Source: DTKD01 sp964494345
GTDB taxonomy: Bacteria; Armatimonadota; UBA5829
NCBI GenBank assembly: GCA_964494345.1
Contig: CAZBSI010000004.1
Coordinates: forward strand, 319,753-383,752
Direction of reading: 5' to 3'
Length of the DNA: 64,000 nt
Shown: positions 1 through 8,800 of the stretch, piece by piece
How the letters are laid out: every line of letters begins with the position of its first letter
Position numbering within the stretch: position 1 is the stretch's first letter
Translations under genes and position numbers: made by a program
Notes under the pieces: model-generated
Told to the model about the DNA's origin: nothing
Seen by the model: only the letters and a program-made list of their open reading frames with translations
Databases searched by the model: none

Positions 1-163
1 GGTTGACTATCTGTTCCGCGCCAGGGGTGGTGTTAATCTCTTGATATAAAGTGACCCCTTCCGCTAACTGCTTGGTGATCGCAGAGGCAAACGCCGAGGA
101 TACAAGCGCCGCCAGAAGCAACAAACACAACGATAATTTCTGAAATCTATAACGGGTGAACAC
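1..163 (-). CDS. Exported protein, N-terminal part only (possible phosphodiester glycosidase/DUF2233 family)
   Basis: A minus-strand reading frame starts with GTG at 163-161, seven bases after an AGGAGC ribosome-binding site at 171-176, and runs open off the left edge of the window. The 54 visible residues begin with a basic segment, a leucine-rich hydrophobic core and an A-F-A-S-A type cleavage region, so a Sec signal peptide is clear. The mature start (GVTLYQEINTTPG) resembles the N-terminus of DUF2233/NAGPA-like exported proteins, but that is a weak match on few residues. It lies 35 bases downstream of the GH43 gene and probably belongs to the same transcript. Confidence 0.5.
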   Translation of the reverse strand, partial: MFTRYRFQKLSLCLLLLAALVSSAFASAITKQLAEGVTLYQEINTTPGAEQIVN

Positions 164-198
164 GTCAACTGCTCCTTAGTCTATTCATCGACATTGTA

Positions 199-1869
199 CT
201 ACTGAACTTTGTATGACAACAGGGCTTCGGGTGTCAGAGCCTTGCTGCTGATCCTGATTTCGTCTATAAGCCCTCTATACTGATCGACGGATTTATCGTC
301 ACGTCGGGCGCAGCCGACAAACCATCTGCCCTCTGCAAGAGCCACCGGGGCAGATTGCAAAACAGCTTCGGCGTCCAAAACAGAGCCGTTTCCAGAGTCG
401 ATATAAAGCTTAACCCGGTAGCCATTGCATGCCACAGCCAGATTATACCAGTTATCCGGACTTAGGACGCTCCTGGATGAGAGAACCTGCCCGTCAAACC
501 CGATTTCGACTCGGCCCTGCGGGGTTAGTGCGAGCTGAATTGCGGGCTGCCTGCTCAAAAAGACTTGATGCTTCGACAGGCCGCCCGGTTTCAGAGAGGC
601 CTCTATTGTCCAGTTTTTGTATGTTTCAGACTCGATTGCGCCCTCTATCGTGCGCAGATATCTGGCTCCTATCTCTTTTTCTGAGGCATTTGAATTGTCG
701 TAGCTTCCTAAATTGAGCCTGAGTGTGGCCGGGACCCTACTCGAGGGCACGGAAGCGGAGCCGATTCCGGTGGTGTTATAATCGTCGCCGCGAAGGTGAT
801 TGTTTTTGCCTGATGAGTCCAAAATATCTATAGACGGCAGCACGTTCTTGGTTGGGGTGGTATCCTCGAACCGCCAATAAGCCTGCACCCACTTCGGAGT
901 CTTGGGATCAGCCATAGTCAGCTTGTCGTTGTCCTCATAAACCGGTAGAAAAAGAGGATATGGAGTGGCTCCGCTGTTTGGCTGGTGGACGCTTAAAACC
1001 AGTCCGAGGACAGGATGCCGAAATATCTGCCCGTGACCGGCGAAACCGTTGTATAGGATTCCCTCCTGCACCCACGGCCCCTGAACATCACCGCTGATCG
1101 ATCTCGCGATAGAGACCGTATACCCCCAATGGACTGGATTGGGCAGGATGTTATTGGTGGCCCATGCCATTATCAAATCGCCGTTTGAAAGTCGCAGCAT
1201 CTGCGGCCCATCGGTGAGATAACACTTTCGGCCCTTGTCGTCGTGCCAGAAAGCGGCATACGGGGCATCGCTGGCCTTGAAAAGAAGAATGTCCTGTTTT
1301 GGTTTTAGCGGAGCCGTGAGGTCGTCTTTGAGGCGCATCGCCCGCATCTGCCCGTCCTGGACCGATACATGCTCCCGTGAATAGACCATCCAGGGGTCGC
1401 CGTGTTTGTCGATGTATAAAGTGCCGTCAAGTGAGAAATATTTTGGCCCGGTGATGGGCTGCGGGCTGTGGACGCGGAACGGCCCTTTGGGTGAATCGGC
1501 GACTAAAATCTGAACGGCTCTCGCACGTTTGGGGGCCTCAAAGGTCGCGAAGAGGTAGTATTTACCCTTATATGAAAAGACTTCCGGAGCCCAATACGCC
1601 CACACTCCCCAAAAATCATCCGGCTTTCGGAACGCGGACTTGGGCTGGCTCCAGGTTTGCAGTGTGGGATCAGATGTCTCGCGAACGTCGAATCCGCGCT
1701 GTCCATCCAAAGTAGGGCCGGTGCCATAGAGATAACACCTGCCCGTTGCCTGGTCACAGTAGATGAAAGGATCGCGTATTACTATATCGGGCCTTGTGAC
1801 CGTCGCCTGGCCTGCCAGCGTCGTCGCAAGACACAGGCAAAGCCCGACGGCATAAATCACATAATTCAT
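199..1869 (-). CDS. Secreted glycoside hydrolase family 43-like protein with C-terminal LamG domain
   Basis: A 556-residue exported protein. An N-terminal signal peptide is followed by a five-bladed beta-propeller of the GH43 type: RDPFIYC at about residues 32-38 supplies the usual catalytic-base aspartate, WAPEVF at about 93-98 and SLDGTLYID at about 146-154 match the conserved blades, and a PWMVYSRE stretch follows. From about residue 410 the sequence looks like a concanavalin A/LamG domain (WTIEASLKP, DNWYNLAVACNG, YRGLIDEIRIS). GH43 enzymes remove arabinose or xylose from plant polysaccharides; the exact substrate cannot be read here. The ATG at 1869 is preferred over the GTG at 1875 because GGAAG sits at the right distance. 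It follows the large secreted gene by about 35 bases. Confidence 0.85.
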   Translation of the reverse strand: MNYVIYAVGLCLCLATTLAGQATVTRPDIVIRDPFIYCDQATGRCYLYGTGPTLDGQRGFDVRETSDPTLQTWSQPKSAFRKPDDFWGVWAYWAPEVFSYKGKYYLFATFEAPKRARAVQILVADSPKGPFRVHSPQPITGPKYFSLDGTLYIDKHGDPWMVYSREHVSVQDGQMRAMRLKDDLTAPLKPKQDILLFKASDAPYAAFWHDDKGRKCYLTDGPQMLRLSNGDLIMAWATNNILPNPVHWGYTVSIARSISGDVQGPWVQEGILYNGFAGHGQIFRHPVLGLVLSVHQPNSGATPYPLFLPVYEDNDKLTMADPKTPKWVQAYWRFEDTTPTKNVLPSIDILDSSGKNNHLRGDDYNTTGIGSASVPSSRVPATLRLNLGSYDNSNASEKEIGARYLRTIEGAIESETYKNWTIEASLKPGGLSKHQVFLSRQPAIQLALTPQGRVEIGFDGQVLSSRSVLSPDNWYNLAVACNGYRVKLYIDSGNGSVLDAEAVLQSAPVALAEGRWFVGCARRDDKSVDQYRGLIDEIRISSKALTPEALLSYKVQ

Positions 1870-1905
1870 CTTCACTTCCGTTGAGTCTAATAATCCGGCT
1901 CCGGA

Positions 1906-4701
1906 TCAGTTGGCTGCTGCGGATTGAGCCGATACCTCCACAGGGACTACGAGGATATCCCCACCTCGGCTCAGCGGCTCGGTAGACAGCCATTTGTTGT
2001 CTATGTTTACATCCCAAACCAGGACATACTTGCCCTCTTTGGCCGGTGCCTTGACCGTGGCGGAGATCACCGCAGCAGCCTGAGGCCCAACCGTAGTCTT
2101 CATAGGACTGGTGACTCCGTCCCACTCGACCTCAGTGCCATCAGCGGCATACCAGTGATAGCCAATGCTGGATTTCTTCAGATCCCAAGCCTTGGCTCCA
2201 GTGTTTCTCAACACCACCTTAGCATCAAGAGTCTGTGACGGCTTAAGAGCCACAGGCACATCAGTGTCGACGATGCGAGGCCCGAAATCCGCCGCCATAA
2301 GTTCTACAGTACTATTAAGAGGCTTAGTTCCAGTTTCGGACAATCTTTGTGAGCCTTTAAGCACATCGAATCGGAGTTGGTAGGTCCAATCGTTGTCAGG
2401 CGCGGAGAGATCCAAGGTAGACTTTTTGTTCGAGGCAATCGCCAGCTTCAAAGGCACATCGATAATCTCCCCCGGCTTGCAGTCTTTCGGCAGCCTGGCT
2501 TTCAAGCCTGTCACATCAACCTCGACCGCAGCAGCGTCCGGATTGGCTCGGAACACCTTGAAGAGACGGCATTCGACCTGGGTATTAGACGATTTCAGAG
2601 TCTCAGTTCCGTCATTTCTTACTTTTATGGAAATGGGATAATTCGCCTCAAGAGCTATCATATTAGGCGCGGAAGCCGAGAGCGCCGTCGCCTGGAGTTC
2701 GGGGGCTGGCGCTATGTTTATCGGAATCATAGTGGGGCTATCCCCCAGCGATGAGAACCACTTGCCATCAGACGCACGAATCAGCCCCAGATGCAATTCA
2801 CAAGGCCCCTCAGGCATAGGAGAACCGCTAGCCGTCACAGTGCCGATTCCAATAGTGAGATTGACGGTCTCGCCAGGCAAAACATCGTTCTCCAGCGGCC
2901 TGCGCACCTTACTTTCGCCAAAGAAGCGACCGCTGCGATACCATCTATAGCCCAGCGCATAGCCGGTTTTGGCTCGCCAGGCTGAATTGCCTACGTTTCT
3001 GATGGTGACCTGCGCCTGGGTGATTTGCTTTGAAGGGATAACAGGCGCGATGTCGCAGTGCAGAAATCTGGCGGAGTAGTCTCGATCCACTATGAAACGC
3101 CTTGTGTGTTTGTTGGTCGATTCTACACGGCTGACTCCGAGTTTGGCTGTCGGAGCAATGCACTTGCCTAGCGTATAGTCGTTCCATGCGTCACAGACGA
3201 CCCATAAAGGGTTTGCCGCTATCGCCTTATCCCATTGAGCGTCGTAGTCGTCGTCGGCGGTAATCCATGCCAGGCTGATTCGGCTGTGGGAGTCATCGGC
3301 AACCCCGTCAAACGAAGTGGCTCTTGTCTCATAACTGGAATCGGCCAGCCATACCGTGGGAGAACCGAAGTCTGTCATAAATCGCTCGGTGCATCGGGTC
3401 ACAAACTCCGGGCTCCACACATCCAGAGACTCTCGATTGGCCAGGCAAATTATGGCGCCCTGCTGCCCGGCACGCGGCTTTGCCGCAGGAGCCGACGCAC
3501 GATACTGCGGAGGAATATGGCTGAAGAAATCTTTTATGGCGCCGTAGACCGCAAGCACCGGCTGGCCGCTTGCTTTAAGATAAGCCGGGTCGAAGAACAT
3601 CCCCACCATCGGATAAGGCTTATTTTCCTTGCGAAGCTCGTCAAGGGCCGCTACCATGCAATCCAAACCCTTGTCCGCGAACCCACGCCCCTCGCTTGCC
3701 GCAGCCAAATAGTCCGGCAGCACAACCGTAATCCCCGCCCTGGCCATACTCGACAGCTCATCTTTATGCCACTGCACACGATCGTAGCTCAACCACGGCC
3801 CGACGCCGTCAGCCGGCGCATCGAGCATATCTAACGTCCCGTCCGGCTTACGAATGCGCTGCACAGGGACCTGCTTTCGAGAATCGGCCTGATACCAGTA
3901 GGAATAACGCGCCAGCACAGTTCTTTGTATCGGGAACTTGGCTTCGTATACAAAACCAGCCGGCATAGGCAGATCCAGGGCGAACGAGGTGTTTTTGTGC
4001 CATTCCTTGTCGCTGATGACTCCGTCAATCAACGGCGCGCGAACGATATATTTAGCAGACAAAATCTTCTCATGGCTTAAAGTGGCGACGCCAAATGAGT
4101 GCGCCGCAAAGACCAGTTTAACCCACTTATCAGGGGTCAGAGCATCTTCTTCCGCCTTAACCCGCGATGATAGACTTATAAACCCCTTGGGGTCGGCGTG
4201 GCTGCGGATGATGACGTTGAAACCCACCATATCGCCGATGGAGGGCGGCTTCATGCCTATAAGCGACCACGGCACAGCCATCTCCACGCTGTAGGTGGTG
4301 TCAATATCCTCCGGATTGTTTATCGTTCCCTGAACAGTTGCTCCATATTTGAACGTGAACGCCGGGGTCATTTTAAGCTCGCCAGTCTCCGTGCCAGCCC
4401 TGAATTTGGAACCGCCAGCGGCCGAAATCGCCATCGAGAAGCACGCAGGGGTTATCGTAGACGAAGCTTTATTGTCCGTTTCGATATAAAACTCTATGGT
4501 ATCGTCGCCGTCGAGGTTGACGTTGGGCTTGCTGTTTACAGCACGCACATCCGGGCAATCCACTCTGAACGCGAGATAGAGGTAACTATCGTCCCAGGTT
4601 GTGTAGCAGTTGGCTTGATCTTTTGCAGAATCTTGGGCGAATGCAGAGCAACTGAGCAGCATAACGACCACTGCACACAATAAGACACGTTTGAAAATCA
4701 T
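1906..4701 (-). CDS. Large secreted multidomain protein: CBM9-like, glycosidase-like centre, NBR1-type Ig repeats
   Basis: 931 residues. The first 22 form a clear signal peptide ending in S-A-F-A-Q. Residues of about 30-200 resemble a family 9 carbohydrate-binding module (WDDSYLYLAFRVD, DDTIEFYIETDN). A central part of about 250-530 has features of a TIM-barrel glycosidase (YSYWYQADS near its start, GPWLSYDRVQWHKDEL, VLPDYLAA), similar in flavour to GH99/GH71 or DUF5010 proteins. The rest contains three or so Ig-like repeats with the pattern VRNxGxxxW...GYRWY (for example IRNVGNSAWRAKTGYALGYRWY, split here as two motifs), as in NBR1-type Ig domains. Activity is unproven. It lies between an aminotransferase gene and the GH43 gene, all on the same strand with short gaps, suggesting extracellular glycan use. 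Confidence 0.65.
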   Translation of the reverse strand: MIFKRVLLCAVVVMLLSCSAFAQDSAKDQANCYTTWDDSYLYLAFRVDCPDVRAVNSKPNVNLDGDDTIEFYIETDNKASSTITPACFSMAISAAGGSKFRAGTETGELKMTPAFTFKYGATVQGTINNPEDIDTTYSVEMAVPWSLIGMKPPSIGDMVGFNVIIRSHADPKGFISLSSRVKAEEDALTPDKWVKLVFAAHSFGVATLSHEKILSAKYIVRAPLIDGVISDKEWHKNTSFALDLPMPAGFVYEAKFPIQRTVLARYSYWYQADSRKQVPVQRIRKPDGTLDMLDAPADGVGPWLSYDRVQWHKDELSSMARAGITVVLPDYLAAASEGRGFADKGLDCMVAALDELRKENKPYPMVGMFFDPAYLKASGQPVLAVYGAIKDFFSHIPPQYRASAPAAKPRAGQQGAIICLANRESLDVWSPEFVTRCTERFMTDFGSPTVWLADSSYETRATSFDGVADDSHSRISLAWITADDDYDAQWDKAIAANPLWVVCDAWNDYTLGKCIAPTAKLGVSRVESTNKHTRRFIVDRDYSARFLHCDIAPVIPSKQITQAQVTIRNVGNSAWRAKTGYALGYRWYRSGRFFGESKVRRPLENDVLPGETVNLTIGIGTVTASGSPMPEGPCELHLGLIRASDGKWFSSLGDSPTMIPINIAPAPELQATALSASAPNMIALEANYPISIKVRNDGTETLKSSNTQVECRLFKVFRANPDAAAVEVDVTGLKARLPKDCKPGEIIDVPLKLAIASNKKSTLDLSAPDNDWTYQLRFDVLKGSQRLSETGTKPLNSTVELMAADFGPRIVDTDVPVALKPSQTLDAKVVLRNTGAKAWDLKKSSIGYHWYAADGTEVEWDGVTSPMKTTVGPQAAAVISATVKAPAKEGKYVLVWDVNIDNKWLSTEPLSRGGDILVVPVEVSAQSAAAN

Positions 4702-4745
4702 CTTCCACTCCGTATGCTGAGCGCCCCTCGGCGTCAGCGGTGACC

Positions 4746-5903
4746 CTACGAGACTTTTTTGACGAATCGCGCAATGCGCTCCAGCGCTTGTTCGATCTTT
4801 TCTATAGAAGTCGCATACGAGCAGCGTACATGCCCCTCTCCGCAGTCGCCAAATGCATTTCCCGGCACTACGACTACTTTCTCTTCATAGAGTAGTCGCT
4901 CCGCGAACTCGTCGCAGCTAAGCCCGGTCTCCTTAACAGACGGGAATGCGTAGAACGCACCGCCCGGCATCAGGCACGTTAAGCCGGCGTCGTTGAGACC
5001 TTTAACGATGACTCTCCTGCGCTGATTATACTGCTGGATCATCTCCTCGCTGTCTTCGTAGCCGTGTTTGATCGCCTCCAGCGCCGCCATCTGCCCCATA
5101 ATCGGCGCACACAGTATAGTATACTGGTGGATTTTCATCATCGCTTCGATCACATCAGCCGGCCCGGCAGCGTAGCCTATTCTCCATCCCGTCATCGCAT
5201 ACGCTTTCGAAAAACCGTTGAGGTAGATGGTGCGTTCGTAAGCGCCTGGGATGGTGGGCAAACACGTGTGTCGGCAGTCATAGGTTAGCCGATCGTATAT
5301 CTCGTCTGTAATAATGTACAGATCGTGCTCGATCGCAATGTCGACTATTTGATGGAGAGTCTCCCGACTGGCAATCGCGCCGGTGGGATTTGACGGATAG
5401 CTGACAAGAATAGCCTTGGTCTTTGGCGTGATCGCTGCGCGTATTTGCTCCGGCTCGACACAAAAAGCTGTCTTTGAGGTCGTCGGGATCGTGACCGGCA
5501 CCCCGCCGGCAAACAACACACATGGTTTATAGGAAACGTAGCACGGCTCCGGGCAGATCACCTCATCACCGGGGTCCAGCAGCGCCCTCATCACGAGGTC
5601 CATAGCCTCGCTGACCCCGACGGTGATCAATATTTCGTTTTCCGGATTATATTCGATGCGCTCGTGTTTGATAAGATAGTCATTGATGGCTGTACGCAAC
5701 TCCAGCATGCCATAGTTGGATGTATAGCTGGTGCGCCCTCGTTCCAGAGAATATATGCAGGCTTCGCGCACGCGCCAGGGCGTGGCGAAGTCCGGCTCTC
5801 CAACGCCCAGCGAGATCGCATCCGGCATTTTTGCAGCCACATCAAAAAACCTGCGTATACCCGACGCAGGCGTGGAAGTTACAATTTGAGAAATGGGTTT
5901 CAT
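4746..5903 (-). CDS. Pyridoxal-phosphate class I aminotransferase (aspartate/aromatic type)
   Basis: 385 residues, the normal length for fold-type I aminotransferases of the AlaA/PatA/AspC group. The PLP lysine is K233 in FSKAYAMTGW, D200 in TDEIY contacts the pyridine nitrogen, and SNPTG at 171-175 and RIGY after the lysine complete the cofactor and substrate sites. It probably moves an amino group between glutamate or aspartate and a 2-oxo acid; substrate choice is not evident. It starts 68 bases after the stop of an Lrp/AsnC regulator gene, an arrangement often seen when the regulator senses the amino acid handled by the enzyme (inference). Confidence 0.88.
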   Translation of the reverse strand: MKPISQIVTSTPASGIRRFFDVAAKMPDAISLGVGEPDFATPWRVREACIYSLERGRTSYTSNYGMLELRTAINDYLIKHERIEYNPENEILITVGVSEAMDLVMRALLDPGDEVICPEPCYVSYKPCVLFAGGVPVTIPTTSKTAFCVEPEQIRAAITPKTKAILVSYPSNPTGAIASRETLHQIVDIAIEHDLYIITDEIYDRLTYDCRHTCLPTIPGAYERTIYLNGFSKAYAMTGWRIGYAAGPADVIEAMMKIHQYTILCAPIMGQMAALEAIKHGYEDSEEMIQQYNQRRRVIVKGLNDAGLTCLMPGGAFYAFPSVKETGLSCDEFAERLLYEEKVVVVPGNAFGDCGEGHVRCSYATSIEKIEQALERIARFVKKVS

Positions 5904-5971
5904 CTATAGTTCCACGGCGAGCTATCAGAGCCTGCGCAATCGCGACTCACCAGTAATCAGCCATATTAAAA

Positions 5972-6454
5972 TCAGGCCGAAACCGGGAGTCGAAAATCCT
6001 CGCCAGCGTCCTCAAATATATCTCCGCTATCCTTATATTTTTTTAGTAGAAAATTGGTCCTCGTCGAAAGCACGCCTTCCAGAGTGGCGAGTCTATCCGC
6101 CACAAAGAACGCCACTTCCTGCATAGTTTTTCCTTCGACCACGACTCTCAGGTCGTAGTCCCCTGACACCAGATATACCGAATGCACCTCGCCGTATTTG
6201 TATATTCGACGGGCGATCTCGTCGTATCCCGTGCCCCTGGTGGGAGTCACACGTACGTCGATAAATGCAAATACCCGCTCCCTGCCGGCTTTATCCCAGT
6301 CGATTACGGTTTTATAAGACTTGATGACCCCCCTGTTCGTGAGGTCTTCAATCGTATTAGTTACCTCTTCTTCCGAAATCCCAAGCATCACCGCGATTTT
6401 GGAGGCCGGAGTGCGGGCGTCGAGTTCAAGTATCGATAGTATTTGTCGTTCCAT
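5972..6454 (-). CDS. Lrp/AsnC family transcriptional regulator
   Basis: 160 residues from the ATG at 6454, which has AGGA six bases upstream; a TTG at 6490 gives a longer but unlikely form. The N-terminal winged helix-turn-helix (MERQILSILELDARTPASK..., then EEEVTNTIEDL and GVIKSYKT) is followed by an alpha/beta RAM sensor domain (FAFIDVRV, EVHSVYLVSGDYDL, ATLEGVLSTRTNF). Family members bind amino acids or related small molecules and act as dimers or octamers. Its gene sits just upstream of the aminotransferase and downstream of metG on the same strand, so local control of amino acid metabolism is plausible. Confidence 0.88.
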   Translation of the reverse strand: MERQILSILELDARTPASKIAVMLGISEEEVTNTIEDLTNRGVIKSYKTVIDWDKAGRERVFAFIDVRVTPTRGTGYDEIARRIYKYGEVHSVYLVSGDYDLRVVVEGKTMQEVAFFVADRLATLEGVLSTRTNFLLKKYKDSGDIFEDAGEDFRLPVSA

Positions 6455-6527
6455 TTCGCGTCCTACAGTCGAGTTGTTCCAATGATACAATCACAGCCGG
6501 GCATAGTCAATCGGCAATTCACAGCCG

Positions 6528-8474
6528 CTATTTTACATTCGAGCCGGGCGCCACATCCTTATCCGGCTGCAACAGGACAGCCCCGCCGTCGGCATCGGTG
6601 GCTGCGAGCAGCATTCCGTTTGATACAACTCCACGGATCTTCGCGGGTTCGAGATTGGTCAACAGCACGATCTTTCGACCCACCAGCGCATCGGGTTCGT
6701 AGTTTGCAGCCACCCCTGCCACAATCTGCCTTTGCTCGTCTCCGAGATTAACCGTCAGTTTCAGGAGCTTATTCGCGCCTTCAATGCGCTCTGCTGTCAA
6801 TACTTCAGCGATGCGAATATCGAGTTTGCTGAAGTAGTCGTAGTTTATGCGATCCTGTGTTTTTTCTTCTTTTGCTGCGGCCTTCGGTTCTTCAGTCACC
6901 TTCGCTTCCTCCTTGCGTTTGCTGCCGAGCCTGGGGAATATGGGGTCCGGCCCCTGGATTTTGGTTCCGACCGGGATAGGTTTGTCTGCGACGATGTCGG
7001 CCCATTTTAGCGAGGAAAATGTATCGGCAATACCCAACTGGCGGGCTATTTCAGCAGCCGTCGCGGGCATAAACGGGGATATCATAATCGCCGCAGCTCT
7101 GGCGACTTCGAGCGCTGAGTACAGCACCCCGGCAAGTTCATCGGTGTTGTCCTGTTTGGCCAACTTCCAAGGCTCGGTGTCGTTTATATATTTGTTGCCG
7201 GAGCCTATTAACTGCCAGATGGCTTCAAGGGCCCGGGTAAATTCAAATTTATCGCAAAAACCGAGGGCCGCCTGCGCAGTCTCGGATATTTCGTTGCGCA
7301 TCCCGCCGTGGAAGCTCTTAGGGTCCGGCACAGATCCATCGAAGTATTTGCCGAGCATGCTAAGAGTGCGGTTGAGCAGATTGCCCAGGTCGTTAGCCAA
7401 ATCAGAGTTGAACCGGTTTCTGAACGATTTGATAGAGAAGTCCCCGTCCAATCCGAGCGTGACCTCGCGGGATAAGAAATATCTCACCGCATCAAGGCAT
7501 ACGTCCCGTGATGCGCCGGATTCCGAGGCAAGCTCCTCGGCAAGCGCAGCCGGGGAGATGGCGTTTCCCTTAGATTTAGAAATCTTCTCGCCGTCGATGG
7601 TCCAAAACCCGTGACCGAACAACACCTTCGGAAGCTCCAGATCAAGCGCCATTAACATTGCCGGCCAGAACGTGCAGTGGAATCGGACAAATATATCTTT
7701 GCCCATAAGCTGCAGATCCGCCGGCCAGATGCTTTTGAAGCGCTCCTCATCGGTGAGATAACCCGTGGCGCTGATATAGTTAATAAGCGCGTCGAACCAG
7801 ACGTAGATCACCTTGCTATCGTCGCCCGGAACGGGAATCCCCCACCCCTTGTTGTCGCGAGTTATTGAGACATCACGCAGACCCTGTTTGATGAAGCTGA
7901 CTACCTCGTTTTTGCGGAACTCCGGCTGCAGGAAATCCGGATTGGCGTCTATGTGAGCCAGCAACCTGTCGGAGTATGCGGAGAGTTTGAAGTAGTAGTT
8001 GGTCTCCTCCACCCACTCGACATCTCGATCACAAGAAGGGCACTTGCCGTTTACAAGCTCAGAGTCAGACAGAAAAGTCTCGCACGGCACGCAATACCAG
8101 CCCTCATAACTGCCTTCGTAGATGTCTCCCTGGTCGACAAGTCGTTTGAATATCGACTTTACAACCTCCGTATGGCGAGGCTCTGTGGTCCTGATGAAGT
8201 CGTCGTATTCTATGTCGAGGCTCTTCCACACCTTCTTAAAATCCTCGGCAAGCTGATCGACGTATTCGGCCACCGGCACCCCTCTATCGGCTGCGGCGGA
8301 TGCGACTTTGATCGCGTTCTCGTCGGTACCCGTCAAAAAGAATGTGCGCTCACCTTTCAGTTTGTGATAACGTGAGACTATATCGGCCATGATAGTCGTG
8401 TATGCGTTGCCGATATGAGGGACATCGTTTACATAGTAGATTGGCGTCGTTATATAGTATGCTTTGTTGGTCAT
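6528..8474 (-). CDS. metG: Methionyl-tRNA synthetase
   Basis: Charges tRNA-Met with methionine. The ATG at 8474 gives 648 residues starting MTNKAYYITTPIYYVND. The class I signatures are HIGN at 20-23 and KISKS at 297-301. A zinc knuckle with C128, C131, C145 and C148 lies in the connective domain. The C-terminal 100 residues (from about YFSKLDIRIAEV) form a Trbp111-type tRNA-binding domain that also mediates dimerisation, preceded by a lysine/glutamate/alanine-rich linker. Upstream in-frame codons to 8597 would overlap the FmdB gene and lack family similarity, so they are left out. It belongs to the ricT-fmdB-metG transcript. Confidence 0.97.
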   Translation of the reverse strand: MTNKAYYITTPIYYVNDVPHIGNAYTTIMADIVSRYHKLKGERTFFLTGTDENAIKVASAAADRGVPVAEYVDQLAEDFKKVWKSLDIEYDDFIRTTEPRHTEVVKSIFKRLVDQGDIYEGSYEGWYCVPCETFLSDSELVNGKCPSCDRDVEWVEETNYYFKLSAYSDRLLAHIDANPDFLQPEFRKNEVVSFIKQGLRDVSITRDNKGWGIPVPGDDSKVIYVWFDALINYISATGYLTDEERFKSIWPADLQLMGKDIFVRFHCTFWPAMLMALDLELPKVLFGHGFWTIDGEKISKSKGNAISPAALAEELASESGASRDVCLDAVRYFLSREVTLGLDGDFSIKSFRNRFNSDLANDLGNLLNRTLSMLGKYFDGSVPDPKSFHGGMRNEISETAQAALGFCDKFEFTRALEAIWQLIGSGNKYINDTEPWKLAKQDNTDELAGVLYSALEVARAAAIMISPFMPATAAEIARQLGIADTFSSLKWADIVADKPIPVGTKIQGPDPIFPRLGSKRKEEAKVTEEPKAAAKEEKTQDRINYDYFSKLDIRIAEVLTAERIEGANKLLKLTVNLGDEQRQIVAGVAANYEPDALVGRKIVLLTNLEPAKIRGVVSNGMLLAATDADGGAVLLQPDKDVAPGSNVK

Positions 8475-8572
8475 AGTATCTCTCAGCGATTGAAATGTGG
8501 CAGGCATGCGCGATATCACGCTGCTAAACGCAAGTTCTGCACAACAGGCGTCGGTTCCTTCGTAGATTGCGG

Positions 8573-8800
8573 CTAATGCGAACCACAGGTCGCACATTGA
8601 CCTGAGGAGCAGCCATCGCAGGAACTGCCCGAATGATTATAGCCGCCATCCGAAGAAGTGCGCGAGGAAAATGTAGAAACCGCCCGATGCAGGTCACCTG
8701 ATCCGCAGGCTGGGCAGGCGGCTTCGTGAATCCGGCTTATTCCTATCAGCAGCTCGAAGTTGTGATCACACGACTGACAATGAAACTCATAGATTGGCAT
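8573..8800 (-). CDS. FmdB-type zinc ribbon protein
   Basis: 75 residues beginning MPIYEFHCQSCDHNFE, the standard FmdB start, with a first CxxC at residues 8-11 and a second CPAC pair near 34-37 that together bind one zinc. The tail is rich in Ser, Gly and Cys (SSCDGCSSGQCATCGSH), adding more possible metal ligands. The role of this family is unsettled; it was first noted near formamidase genes. Its ATG shares a base with the TGA stop of ricT (ATGA-type overlap at 8798-8802), which suggests translational coupling. Confidence 0.88.
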   Translation of the reverse strand: MPIYEFHCQSCDHNFELLIGISRIHEAACPACGSGDLHRAVSTFSSRTSSDGGYNHSGSSCDGCSSGQCATCGSH

